Assembly: GCA_016874945.1 (NCBI GenBank)
Contig: VGSO01000034.1
Location: 1-14,061, forward strand
Direction of reading: 5' to 3'
From: Deltaproteobacteria bacterium
GTDB taxonomy: Bacteria > Desulfobacterota > Desulfobaccia > Desulfobaccales > 0-14-0-80-60-11
DNA length: 14,061 nucleotides
The first letter of the stretch is position 1. Each line of letters starts with the position of its first letter. A model generated the notes under the pieces. That model did not search any database and was not told the origin of the DNA. It saw only the letters and a program-made list of their open reading frames with translations. This document shows positions 1-6,554 of this stretch, piece after piece. The position numbers were made by a program, and so were the translations under genes.

Positions 1-1620
1 GACCGCCAGGGCCAAGAAATTCCCGTGGTGGTCTATGCCTCCACCATCACTGACCATGCCGGCCGGGTCATCGGAGGCTTTGAGGCCATCCGGGACATAA
101 CACCTCGGGTGGAAGCGGAGCGCAAGCTGGAAATGGTCATCGAGCTCACCCGGGAAGGCATCTTGCTGCTGGATGAGGACCAACAAATTATTTTCACCAA
201 CTCCAAGGTTCCGGCCATCGCCGGAGTGACTTATAATGAACTCCTCGGCCAGGATGTGGACCAATTCCTCTCGCCCCAGCATCAACGGTCCGCCGCGGAC
301 CTATCCCAACGGGCCCGGGAACTGGGGATGAAACTGGAAGTGCAATTCTGCAGCACCCTTGATCCTTTGCCCGGGTCTTCGCGTTTTGAGCGCCGGGTTT
401 TTGAAACCTCCATCGCCGCCGCCCCCATCGGCAAACATGTGTTCACCTGCATCTATTTGCGGGACCTTACCAACCGCATCCGCATCGGCCGGGAGTTGCA
501 GAGGGCCAATTATTTTCTCCACGACATCATCCGCTGCTCCGTGGACGGCATTGTGGTGGTGGACAACCGCGGGAAGCCCATGATCTTTAACGAGGGCGCC
601 GAACGCATTTTGGGTTATAAAGCCTCGGAAGTCATAGGCAACCGGGAAATATTTTTCAAGTTCTATCCTCCGCTTCTGGCCCGGGAAATCATGCACCGGA
701 TGCGCAGCAACAAGTTCGGGCCTAAAGACAAGTTAACGGCCACCCAAGTCAGTTTTGTCAATAAGAACGGCGAGGAAGTGCCGGTGCGGCTATCCGCGTC
801 CATTATCCGGGAAGGCAAGCGGGAGATCGGCAGCGTCGGCATTTTCTCCGACCTCCGGGAAGATTTGCGTCTGCGGAAGGAACTGGAAGTCAGCCAGGAG
901 CAGCTCCTGCAAGCGGCCAAGATCGCCTCCCTGGGCCGGCTGGCCGCCGGAGTGGCCCACGAAATCAACAACCCCCTGGCCGGCGTCCTCATCTTCGCCG
1001 AACTCCTGCTCCGGGACCTGGACTCCCAGGCCCCGGGCCGTCAAAAAGTGGAGGAAATCATCACCCAGACCCTGCGCTGCCAGCAGATCGTCACCCGGCT
1101 GCTGGAATTCAGCCGCCAGTCCCTGGGGGAAAAAACCCTGTGCCAGGTCAACCAGGTCATCACCAGCTGTGTGGAGCTCATCGGCCGCCAGGCCTCCTTT
1201 CACAACATTGATATCTGCCTGGACCTGGACCCGGAACTCCCCCAGATCATCGGCGACCCCGGCCAGATGCAGCAGGTCTTTACCAATTTACTGCTGAACT
1301 CCGGCGACGCCATGGACCACCAGGGGAGAATCACCATCACCAGCCGCCCGGCCTCCGGGGGAGATGGCGTAGTCCTTGCTTTTTCCGACACCGGGCCCGG
1401 TATTCCCCCCGATTTGCGGGAAAAAATCTTTGAACCCTTTTTCACCACTAAAGCCCCGGGCAAAGGCACCGGGCTAGGGCTGAGTATCGTCTACGGGGTA
1501 ATCCAGCGCCACGGCGGCGTCATCGACGTGGACAGCCCCCCCGGGGGCGGCGCCACCTTTACCATCCGCCTGCCCCTGGAGGCCCCCCGGAGTGAAGAGG
1601 CCTTTCTCCAGGAATTTTAG
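1..1620 (+). CDS. Multi-PAS sensor histidine kinase, 5'-truncated by window edge
   Basis: The reading frame is already open at base 1, so the real start lies upstream and the GTG at 25 is not a trustworthy start. Counting codons from base 1, the visible protein has the tail of one PAS domain (to about residue 35), a second PAS (about 45-155) and a third PAS (about 170-285). A HisKA dimerisation helix follows with phospho-acceptor His320 in HEINNP, then a HATPase domain with an N-box (NLLLNSGDAM), DTGPGIP, FEPFFTTK and GTGLGLS. It is therefore an ATP-dependent autokinase that phosphorylates a response regulator. No membrane helix is visible in this part, but the missing N-terminus could hold one. 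It precedes a second kinase and an NtrC-type regulator on the same strand, 73 bp upstream, and most likely feeds that regulator. The N-box has Ser-Gly where Ala-x is commoner, which is a mild variation. Confidence 0.93.
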   Translation, partial: DRQGQEIPVVVYASTITDHAGRVIGGFEAIRDITPRVEAERKLEMVIELTREGILLLDEDQQIIFTNSKVPAIAGVTYNELLGQDVDQFLSPQHQRSAADLSQRARELGMKLEVQFCSTLDPLPGSSRFERRVFETSIAAAPIGKHVFTCIYLRDLTNRIRIGRELQRANYFLHDIIRCSVDGIVVVDNRGKPMIFNEGAERILGYKASEVIGNREIFFKFYPPLLAREIMHRMRSNKFGPKDKLTATQVSFVNKNGEEVPVRLSASIIREGKREIGSVGIFSDLREDLRLRKELEVSQEQLLQAAKIASLGRLAAGVAHEINNPLAGVLIFAELLLRDLDSQAPGRQKVEEIITQTLRCQQIVTRLLEFSRQSLGEKTLCQVNQVITSCVELIGRQASFHNIDICLDLDPELPQIIGDPGQMQQVFTNLLLNSGDAMDHQGRITITSRPASGGDGVVLAFSDTGPGIPPDLREKIFEPFFTTKAPGKGTGLGLSIVYGVIQRHGGVIDVDSPPGGGATFTIRLPLEAPRSEEAFLQEF

Positions 1621-1683
1621 GCTAGCAGTCAGCTTTCAACTTGCAGTTAAAAACCGCCATTGGCAACTGATCGCGGGCAACTG

Positions 1684-1689
1684 AGGTGA
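1684..1689 (+). promoter_or_regulatory. Ribosome binding site of the hybrid kinase
   Basis: GAGGTG lies 4 bases before the ATG at 1694 and fixes that start. The 73-bp gap before it contains no clear promoter or terminator, which fits co-transcription with the upstream kinase. Confidence 0.55.
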
Positions 1690-1693
1690 CACC

Positions 1694-3166
1694 ATGGCCG
1701 AGGGATACACGGTTCTCGTGGTGGACGATGAAAAGGTGATTCGGGACGGCTGCACCCTGATCCTCAAGAGCGAAGGATACCGGGTGGCCACCGCCGAAAA
1801 CGGCCGGGAAGCCCTGGAACTACTGGAGCGGGAGCCGGTGAATGTGGTCCTCTGCGACCTGAAGATGCCGGTCATGGGCGCCCTGGAAGTCCTGGAACAT
1901 GCCACTGCGCGGTTCCCCGATATCCCGGTGATCATCATTACCGGCCACGGCACCGTGGACGACGCGGTGGAGTGCATGAAAAGAGGGGCCTATGACTTTG
2001 TCACCAAGCCCTTCCGCATTGACCCCCTAATCCTGTGCATCAAGCGGGCCCTGGAAAAACAGTTGTTGGAACGCCAAACCCGCCGTCTGCAAGAGGAGCA
2101 GGCCCGTAACCTCTATACCCTGGCCATGGAGCAGAGCCGGATGCACACCATCGTCAACTGCATGGCCGACGGCCTGCTGGTGACCAACCGCAACCTGGAG
2201 GTGGTGCTGTGCAACCCGTCTTTCTTGCGGCTCGCGGGGACCAATCCCCCGCCCCCTCTTCCCGCCCCCCTGGCAACGTACATTCATGACCCCGGCTTGC
2301 AGGAAGCCCTGGAAGATCTCCTCACCGCGCAAGAGCCGGACCGCTGCGTCTACCAGGAGATCCGCCAAGGCCGGGCCCACTTCCGGGCCATGTCCGCCCC
2401 CTTTTTCGGGCCGGACCACCAGGTCCTGGGCACGGTCACCGTCTTTCACGACGTCACCTATTTCAAAGAGCTGGACGAAGTGAAGACCTTTTTCGTCAAC
2501 ATGGTCTCCCATGAGCTGCGCTCCCCCCTTTCGGCCATCAAGATGCAGCACTCGGTGATCCTGGACGGCCTCGCCGGAGACCTCACCCTCAAGCAGCGGG
2601 AGCTCCTCACCCGGGCCCACGACAAAATTCAAGGCTTGCTGGACTTGATCAATGAACTCCTGGACGTGGCCCGCATCGAAGCCGGTCACCGGCAACTGGA
2701 GCCGGCGCCCCTGGAGCTGGGGTCAGTGCTCCAGGAAATCGTGGACCTTTTCCAGACCAAGGCTCAAGAACAGAATATTTTACTAACGCTGGCGGTTCCC
2801 GCCGACCTTCCCCCCATCCTGGCGGACCGGCGGGGCGTGGAGGAGGTCTTCACCAACCTCATCAGCAACGCCATCAACTACTCCCCCGACGGGGGCGAGG
2901 TCGTCGTTTCGGCCCATTCTCACCCTGACCGCCTGGAAGTGCGGGTCAAGGACCAGGGCATCGGCATTGAACCGGATGAAATTCCCAAAATTTTTGATAA
3001 ATTTTATCGAGTGAAACACCCCAAATCCCGCCAGGTCATTGGCACGGGCCTGGGGTTGGCCTTGGTTAGAGGCATCGTGGATCTGCACCGGGGCGCGGTG
3101 GAGGTGGAAAGTCAGGTGGGCGAAGGCAGCACCTTCAAGGTTTTCCTGCCCCTTGCTCCCCTTTAA
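1694..3166 (+). CDS. Hybrid receiver-PAS-histidine kinase
   Basis: A 490-residue soluble protein. Residues 6-120 form a response-regulator receiver with acidic pair Asp11/Asp12, phospho-acceptor Asp55 in VVLCDLKMP, Thr83 and Lys105 in TKPF. A charged helical linker (about 118-148) leads to a PAS-like domain (about 150-262). HisKA follows with His273 in VSHELRSP, then HATPase with an N-box around Asn392 (NLISNAINYSP), DQGIGI at 420-425 and GTGLGL at 450-455. The receiver is at the N-terminus of the kinase instead of the usual C-terminal hybrid position. The protein could therefore be switched by phosphorylation from another kinase, plausibly the gene upstream, before it phosphorylates the NtrC-type regulator encoded 10 bp downstream. 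A proline-rich stretch (NPPPPLPAP, about 184-192) lies inside the PAS region. There are no transmembrane helices, so it should act in the cytoplasm. Confidence 0.93.
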   Translation: MAEGYTVLVVDDEKVIRDGCTLILKSEGYRVATAENGREALELLEREPVNVVLCDLKMPVMGALEVLEHATARFPDIPVIIITGHGTVDDAVECMKRGAYDFVTKPFRIDPLILCIKRALEKQLLERQTRRLQEEQARNLYTLAMEQSRMHTIVNCMADGLLVTNRNLEVVLCNPSFLRLAGTNPPPPLPAPLATYIHDPGLQEALEDLLTAQEPDRCVYQEIRQGRAHFRAMSAPFFGPDHQVLGTVTVFHDVTYFKELDEVKTFFVNMVSHELRSPLSAIKMQHSVILDGLAGDLTLKQRELLTRAHDKIQGLLDLINELLDVARIEAGHRQLEPAPLELGSVLQEIVDLFQTKAQEQNILLTLAVPADLPPILADRRGVEEVFTNLISNAINYSPDGGEVVVSAHSHPDRLEVRVKDQGIGIEPDEIPKIFDKFYRVKHPKSRQVIGTGLGLALVRGIVDLHRGAVEVESQVGEGSTFKVFLPLAPL

Positions 3167-3176
3167 TGTTGGGAGT

Positions 3177-4544
3177 ATGGCCAAGACGGATATAACCCAA
3201 AGAGTCCTGGTGGTGGACGATGAGGCGGCGGTGCGCGACGGCATCGCCCAGGTTCTCACCCGCCGGGGTTTTGTGGTGGAAACCGCGCCGGACGGCCAAC
3301 AGGCCCTGGAGCTTCTGGCCCGCCGGCTTTTTGGCATCGTCCTTCTGGACATCCGCATGCCCGGTCTCGATGGCATGGAGGTCTTACGGCGCCTCCGCCT
3401 GGAATACCCGGAGATCGTGGTCATCATGATCACCGCCTACCCCACCATCGAAAACGCGGTGGAAAGCATGAAGCTGGGCGCCCTGGATTACCTGGTGAAG
3501 CCCTTCCGCATCGACGAGTTGGAGTCCCTGGCTCAAAAGGCCCGGGACGCCTCCCGGGCGGGACAACGCCAGGCCGGGGAAATTAAATCCGCCAAAGGTT
3601 TGGGGATTGACACCATCATCGGCAAAAGCCCGGCTATGCAGGCGGTGTTCGCCAAGATCCGCCGGGCCGCGCCCAGCGACTCCACCGTGCTCATCACCGG
3701 AGAAAGCGGCACCGGGAAAGAATTGGTGGCCCGGGCCATCCACCAGCTCAGCCCCCGGGCGGACCAGGAATTCGTGCCGGTGGACTGCTCCGCCCTGGTG
3801 GAGTCCCTGTTGGAAAGCGAGCTCTTCGGCCACGTCAAAGGCTCCTTCACCGGCGCTTACCAGACCAAACACGGGCTATTTGAACTGGCCAACCTCGGGA
3901 CTTTCTTTTTCGACGAAATCAGCAATCTCAGTTTGAATATTCAGGCCAAGCTCCTCCGGGTCATCCAGGAGCGGGAATTCATGCAGGTGGGCAGCCAGAA
4001 ACGCATCAAGCTGGACATCCGCATTATCGCCTCCAGCAACCGGGAGCTGAGGGAAGCCATCAAGGCCGGGGCTTTTCGGGAGGACCTGTTTTACCGCCTG
4101 AGCGTCATCCCCATCCACCTCCCCCCTCTCCGGGAGCGCAACGGCGACCTTCCCCTGCTGGTGGAGCATTTCATCGGGAGGTACAACCAGAAGAGCGACC
4201 GCCAGGTCAAAGGCGTGTCCCCGGAGGCCATGAAGATGCTGTCGGCTTACTCCTGGCCGGGGAACGTGCGGGAACTGGAGCACACCATCGAAAGAATCTT
4301 CATTCTGGAAGACGGAGATGTGGTGCAGCCGGAGAACCTTCCCAGCTTCATCTCCCAGCGGCAGGGGGAGTTCCAGGTCTTTTCCGACCACGGGCTGACC
4401 CTGGAAGAGATGGAAAGCCGCTACATTCAGTTTATCCTGCGCACCACCCGGGGCCGGCGCCAGGAAGCAGCCCGCATCCTGGGCATCAACCGCAAGACCC
4501 TGGGCCAGAAAATCAAGAAATACAATCTCCGGGCTAACTGGTAG
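3177..4544 (+). CDS. NtrC-family sigma-54-dependent response regulator
   Basis: The product has 455 residues in the classical three-domain order. The receiver spans 8-122, with Asp14/Asp15, phospho-acceptor Asp58 in VLLDIRMP and Lys109 in VKPF. The AAA+ domain (about 147-370) has Walker A GESGTGKE (175-182), the sigma-54 contact loop as GSFTGA (222-227), Walker B GTFFFDEI (241-248), the arginine-finger region FREDLFYR and WPGNVREL. A Fis-type helix-turn-helix (about 428-450) ends the protein. It should hydrolyse ATP to open sigma-54 RNA polymerase promoters when phosphorylated. The ATG at 3177 is chosen over the frame opening at 3039: the extra 46 residues overlap the upstream kinase gene and are Trp/Arg-rich shadow sequence, and the receiver begins directly after 3177. 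A weak GGGAG sits almost against the ATG, so translation may be coupled to the upstream gene. Its target promoters were not identified in the window. Confidence 0.95.
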   Translation: MAKTDITQRVLVVDDEAAVRDGIAQVLTRRGFVVETAPDGQQALELLARRLFGIVLLDIRMPGLDGMEVLRRLRLEYPEIVVIMITAYPTIENAVESMKLGALDYLVKPFRIDELESLAQKARDASRAGQRQAGEIKSAKGLGIDTIIGKSPAMQAVFAKIRRAAPSDSTVLITGESGTGKELVARAIHQLSPRADQEFVPVDCSALVESLLESELFGHVKGSFTGAYQTKHGLFELANLGTFFFDEISNLSLNIQAKLLRVIQEREFMQVGSQKRIKLDIRIIASSNRELREAIKAGAFREDLFYRLSVIPIHLPPLRERNGDLPLLVEHFIGRYNQKSDRQVKGVSPEAMKMLSAYSWPGNVRELEHTIERIFILEDGDVVQPENLPSFISQRQGEFQVFSDHGLTLEEMESRYIQFILRTTRGRRQEAARILGINRKTLGQKIKKYNLRANW

Positions 4545-4651
4545 CGCCCAAGTTTTTGCCCCACCCGTGGCTGACCACCCCTTTCCCCCTTTAATCGCAC
4601 CGTTCTCATGCTATAGCGATTGCCAAAAGTTTTTTCCGATGGTTTTTTGAC

Positions 4652-4693
4652 GTAGGGGAAATTACTTTGGGCAACCCCTATATCTTTTTTTTT
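4652..4693 (+). terminator. Candidate rho-independent terminator after the NtrC-type gene
   Basis: TAGGGG (4653-4658) and CCCCTA (4675-4680) can pair with a 16-base loop. They are followed by TATC and a run of nine T (4685-4693). The stem is short, so this is moderate evidence only. It lies about 110 bp past the regulator stop, inside the left end of the outer insertion element, and would end the signalling operon. Confidence 0.4.
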
Positions 4694-4759
4694 AACCGAA
4701 AACTGACCACCGAAGACCGAAAACCATATTATGCTAAGTTGCATTCAATTGACAATTAA

Positions 4760-4868
4760 TATCAAGTCGCAGTCGAAAGGCAACAGTTGTAGGGGCGTGA
4801 TTTATCACGCCCGCCTTTCGGGCGCAATAAATTGCGCCCAATAATATCTTTTTGATTGCATCTTGGTA
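4760..4868. mobile_element. MITE-like element with two hairpins inside the ISb transposase 3' end
   Basis: The element is bounded by TA and imperfect inverted ends: TATCAAGTCGCAGTC on the left, and TACCAAGATGCAATC as the reverse complement of the right. These ends resemble those of ISb. Inside are two palindromes with 9-bp arms and 2-base loops, at 4793-4812 (GGGCGTGAT / ATCACGCCC) and 4820-4839 (GGGCGCAAT / ATTGCGCCC). It has no gene of its own but contributes the last 34 codons of the interrupted transposase frame. It is probably mobilised in trans by an IS630-type transposase (inference). Confidence 0.6.
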
Positions 4869-5562
4869 TAATAATCCAATCAAACCCTGTGGTTGAGGCG
4901 GCCAAATCCTCATTGCCTTCTAGGGCTACTAACGCCTCCACCAAACGGTCTTCCACGTCATCCAGACTGTCAAATACTTCATTGGCGAACCACTTTTCCC
5001 GGACCTCATCCCAGATGTGTTCCATGGGGTTGAGTTGGGGACTATAAGGCGGAAGGGCTTCGAGCCTCATATTCTCCGGTATTACCAGGCTGTTGGCCCG
5101 ATGCCACCCGGCGCCGTCCAGGAACATCAGAATAAATTCTTCCGGATGGCGCCGGGCTACTTCCGCCCAAAAAATGGACATCGCCTCCGCGTTTACCACC
5201 GGCAGCACCAGCGTGTCCAAAGCGCCGTCAGGCGGGCTTACGGCTCCAAAAGCATACGTATATTCCCGCACGATCTGCATTCCCACTTCGGGGCGGAAAA
5301 CTCTGGGAGCCCAGCAACGCCGCGGGTCATTGATCCTGCCAAAGCGCGCCTCATCCTGAAACATCACACGCACTAGCCGCCCTGCAAGGGCCTGCCGGGT
5401 CACCTCTTGTTCAACGATCTGCGGCAGTTTTTTTAAACTCCGCCTGGGTGGCGGCATCCGACTTGGGATGGCGGGGTCGGGGGACGACCTTGCGCCAGCC
5501 ATGACGGGCCAACAGCCGATAAATGGTGGACTTGGGAACCTTGCGGCCCAGAACCTGTTCAT
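4762..5562 (-). CDS. IS630-type transposase, catalytic part (orfB, reached by frameshift)
   Basis: This frame carries the DDE catalytic domain. In the numbering of the open frame these are Asp70 in MFQDEARFGR, Asp149 in MFLDGAGWH and Glu181 in SPQLNPMEHIW. It has no start with a ribosome site. Residues before about 43 are the out-of-frame shadow of the upstream orfA, so real coding begins at the A7 run (minus strand 5434-5428). Removing one A there joins the frames smoothly as ...EFKKLPQIVEQ..., so expression needs a +1 shift or slippage, or else this is a frameshift mutation. The last 34 residues, after GFDWIII, are encoded by the MITE-like insert; the TGA at 4764-4762 lies at the insert's edge. 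Without the insert the protein would end a few residues after GFDWIII, as IS630 proteins commonly do. Confidence 0.75.
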   Translation of the reverse strand: MNRFWAARFPSPPFIGCWPVMAGARSSPDPAIPSRMPPPRRSLKKLPQIVEQEVTRQALAGRLVRVMFQDEARFGRINDPRRCWAPRVFRPEVGMQIVREYTYAFGAVSPPDGALDTLVLPVVNAEAMSIFWAEVARRHPEEFILMFLDGAGWHRANSLVIPENMRLEALPPYSPQLNPMEHIWDEVREKWFANEVFDSLDDVEDRLVEALVALEGNEDLAASTTGFDWIIIPRCNQKDIIGRNLLRPKGGRDKSRPYNCCLSTAT

Positions 5563-5911
5563 AGGCGGCCTTGACCCGGCTCACTTCCAGGATTCCACCC
5601 TTTTCCGACCGGGCCAGAAACTCTTGCAGTAATTGTCGTTCTTCTTCCAGAGTCAGGTTCTGATAATACCGTCCTCCCCGCCCTCCGCCTTTAAGTACCG
5701 CTTCTCCGTCCCGTAAATATCTGGCTTGGAACTTGCGCACCGATGCGGGATGCCAAGCTATGGCAGTGGCCACCTCATCGGCCGAAAGACCCAGCGAAGC
5801 GCGCAACCAGAGGCATTGCACCCTTTGAAACTCGCCTTTGGTTTTAGTCCGCTTCAACTCCATGGCCAAATTCTCATAAGCGCCTTCCGGCATTGGCCTG
5901 GGGGTTCGCAT
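5411..5911 (-). CDS. IS630-type transposase, DNA-binding part (orfA)
   Basis: The product is 166 residues, starting at MRTPRPMPEG. The ATG at 5911 is chosen because GGAGGAGA precedes it at 5924-5917 with good spacing, whereas the open frame to 5941 has no such site. It contains a helix-turn-helix (about residues 42-63, LSADEVATAIAWHPASVRKF) and a winged-helix segment (about 85-140, ending KVPKSTIYRLLARHGWRK). This is the typical N-terminal DNA-binding half of IS630 transposases, which recognises the inverted ends. It terminates shortly after the A7 run (...EFKKTAADR). The catalytic half lies in another frame, so the product is either a stand-alone regulator plus a fused transposase, or a broken gene. 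Confidence 0.75.
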   Translation of the reverse strand: MRTPRPMPEGAYENLAMELKRTKTKGEFQRVQCLWLRASLGLSADEVATAIAWHPASVRKFQARYLRDGEAVLKGGGRGGRYYQNLTLEEERQLLQEFLARSEKGGILEVSRVKAAYEQVLGRKVPKSTIYRLLARHGWRKVVPRPRHPKSDAATQAEFKKTAADR

Positions 5912-5970
5912 GCCTTTCTCCTCCAGAGAAAAGCATATCATAAATGTCCATTAGACTGCAACTTAGTATA

Positions 5971-6395
5971 AGGCGAAAATTATTGTCATGCAGCCAACGC
6001 ACTACCGTGCGATAACCGATTTCATGCTGGAATTCTTGTCGGAGATAACCATGAAATTTCTTTGCCGTCCAGTGGAGTTGTTCAGCTAATTCCGGCTGTT
6101 CGATGAGTTGGCGGTAATGGGCGCTTTGCTCCGGGGTGATCTTGGGCGGCCGCCCGGTACGCGCTCCTTCAATTAGACCATCTATGCCTTGTTGATTGAA
6201 CCATCTGGTCCAGTTATTCAGAGTGCGCCGCGAGACGCTGTATAAGGCAGTCACTTGCCCGGGAGCAATATTCAAGGCCAAGGCCCTTATAGCCATCAGA
6301 CGATTATGACTGCGCTTGGAAGGAGCAGCATTAGCAGCAACTTCCAGTTCCGCCAGAGAACAATTCTCCAGGTTTGGCGCCAGTCGTCTGGGCAC
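5971..6395 (-). pseudogene. Transposase fragment of ISa (N-terminal half)
   Basis: About 141 residues resemble the N-terminus of a second, different IS630-type transposase: a helix-turn-helix (ALNIAPGQVTALYSVSRRTL, about 40-59), the linker GLIEGARTGRPPKITPEQ, and a winged-helix part (LHWTAKKFHGYLRQEF ... GYRTVVRWLHDNNFRL). The native sequence stops at NNFRL where ISb begins. The frame then runs about 30 codons into ISb to 5874, which is not native. No DDE domain of this protein remains in the window, so it is a remnant. The likely start is GTG at 6395, but no ribosome site supports it. Confidence 0.72.
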
Positions 6396-6485
6396 GAATG
6401 AAGGAAAACATATTTTTCACAAAAAATCTAGTTTTTTGTAATCTTTTTAATGCCTTTTGTCGGAAAAAACTTTTGGCAATCGCTA

Positions 6486-6554
6486 TATTGCGCCCCAAAA
6501 CGGGCGTGATAAATCACGCCTCTACAATTGTTGCCTTTCGATTGCGACTTGGTA
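6486..6554. mobile_element. Half copy of the MITE-like element, cut by ISa
   Basis: On the reverse strand this reads TACCAAGTCGCAATCGAAA and continues closely matching the left half of the element at 4760-4868. It includes a palindrome GGCGTGAT-AA-ATCACGCC (6503-6520) and the TTGCGCCCC arm of the second hairpin. The match stops at the TA where ISa's inverted end begins, which corresponds to the loop of the second hairpin. The missing half is not found at ISa's left border. The outer TA (6553-6554) abuts the stop codon of the MFS gene. The hairpin might also help end the minus-strand operon, but it lacks a strong T run. Confidence 0.6.

Larger units (their letters stand above)
4730..5970 (-). 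mobile_element. Inner IS630-type element (ISb)
   Basis: Left end TATGCTAAGTTGCATTC (4730-4746) and the reverse complement of the right end, TATACTAAGTTGCAGTC (5970-5954), agree at 15 of 17 bases and begin with TA, the IS630 target. Between them lies a two-frame transposase gene on the minus strand. The total is 1241 bp. Removing the 109-bp MITE-like insert at 4760-4868 gives about 1.13 kb, a normal size for the family. On the right it interrupts the outer element's transposase codons (NNFRL then ISb sequence). Confidence 0.72.
4612..6487 (-). mobile_element. Outer IS630-type element (ISa), interrupted and internally deleted
   Basis: The ends are a perfect 28-bp inverted repeat: 4612-4639 reads TATAGCGATTGCCAAAAG and onwards, and 6460-6487 is its exact reverse complement. 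TA dinucleotides sit at both outer edges, the target expected for the IS630 family. At the right end lies the N-terminal half of an IS630-type transposase gene on the minus strand. The inner element (4730-5970) is inserted in it. Without that insert only about 635 bp remain, against a usual 1.1-1.2 kb. The C-terminal half of this transposase is not found in the 90 bp left of the insert, so the element has also lost DNA and cannot encode its own complete transposase. Confidence 0.75.

Noticed and set aside
790..1203. Long antisense open frames across the kinase, regulator and cyclase genes
   Set aside because: They are GC-rich third-position shadows opposite strongly conserved domains, with no family motifs or ribosome sites.
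3039..3176. N-terminal extension of the NtrC-type regulator
   Set aside because: It overlaps the upstream kinase gene, is Trp/Arg-rich shadow sequence and precedes a complete receiver beginning at 3177.
4427..4744. Minus-strand 105-aa open frame left of ISb
   Set aside because: It reads through an ISa end, low-complexity spacer and the 3' end of the regulator gene; no resemblance to a protein family.
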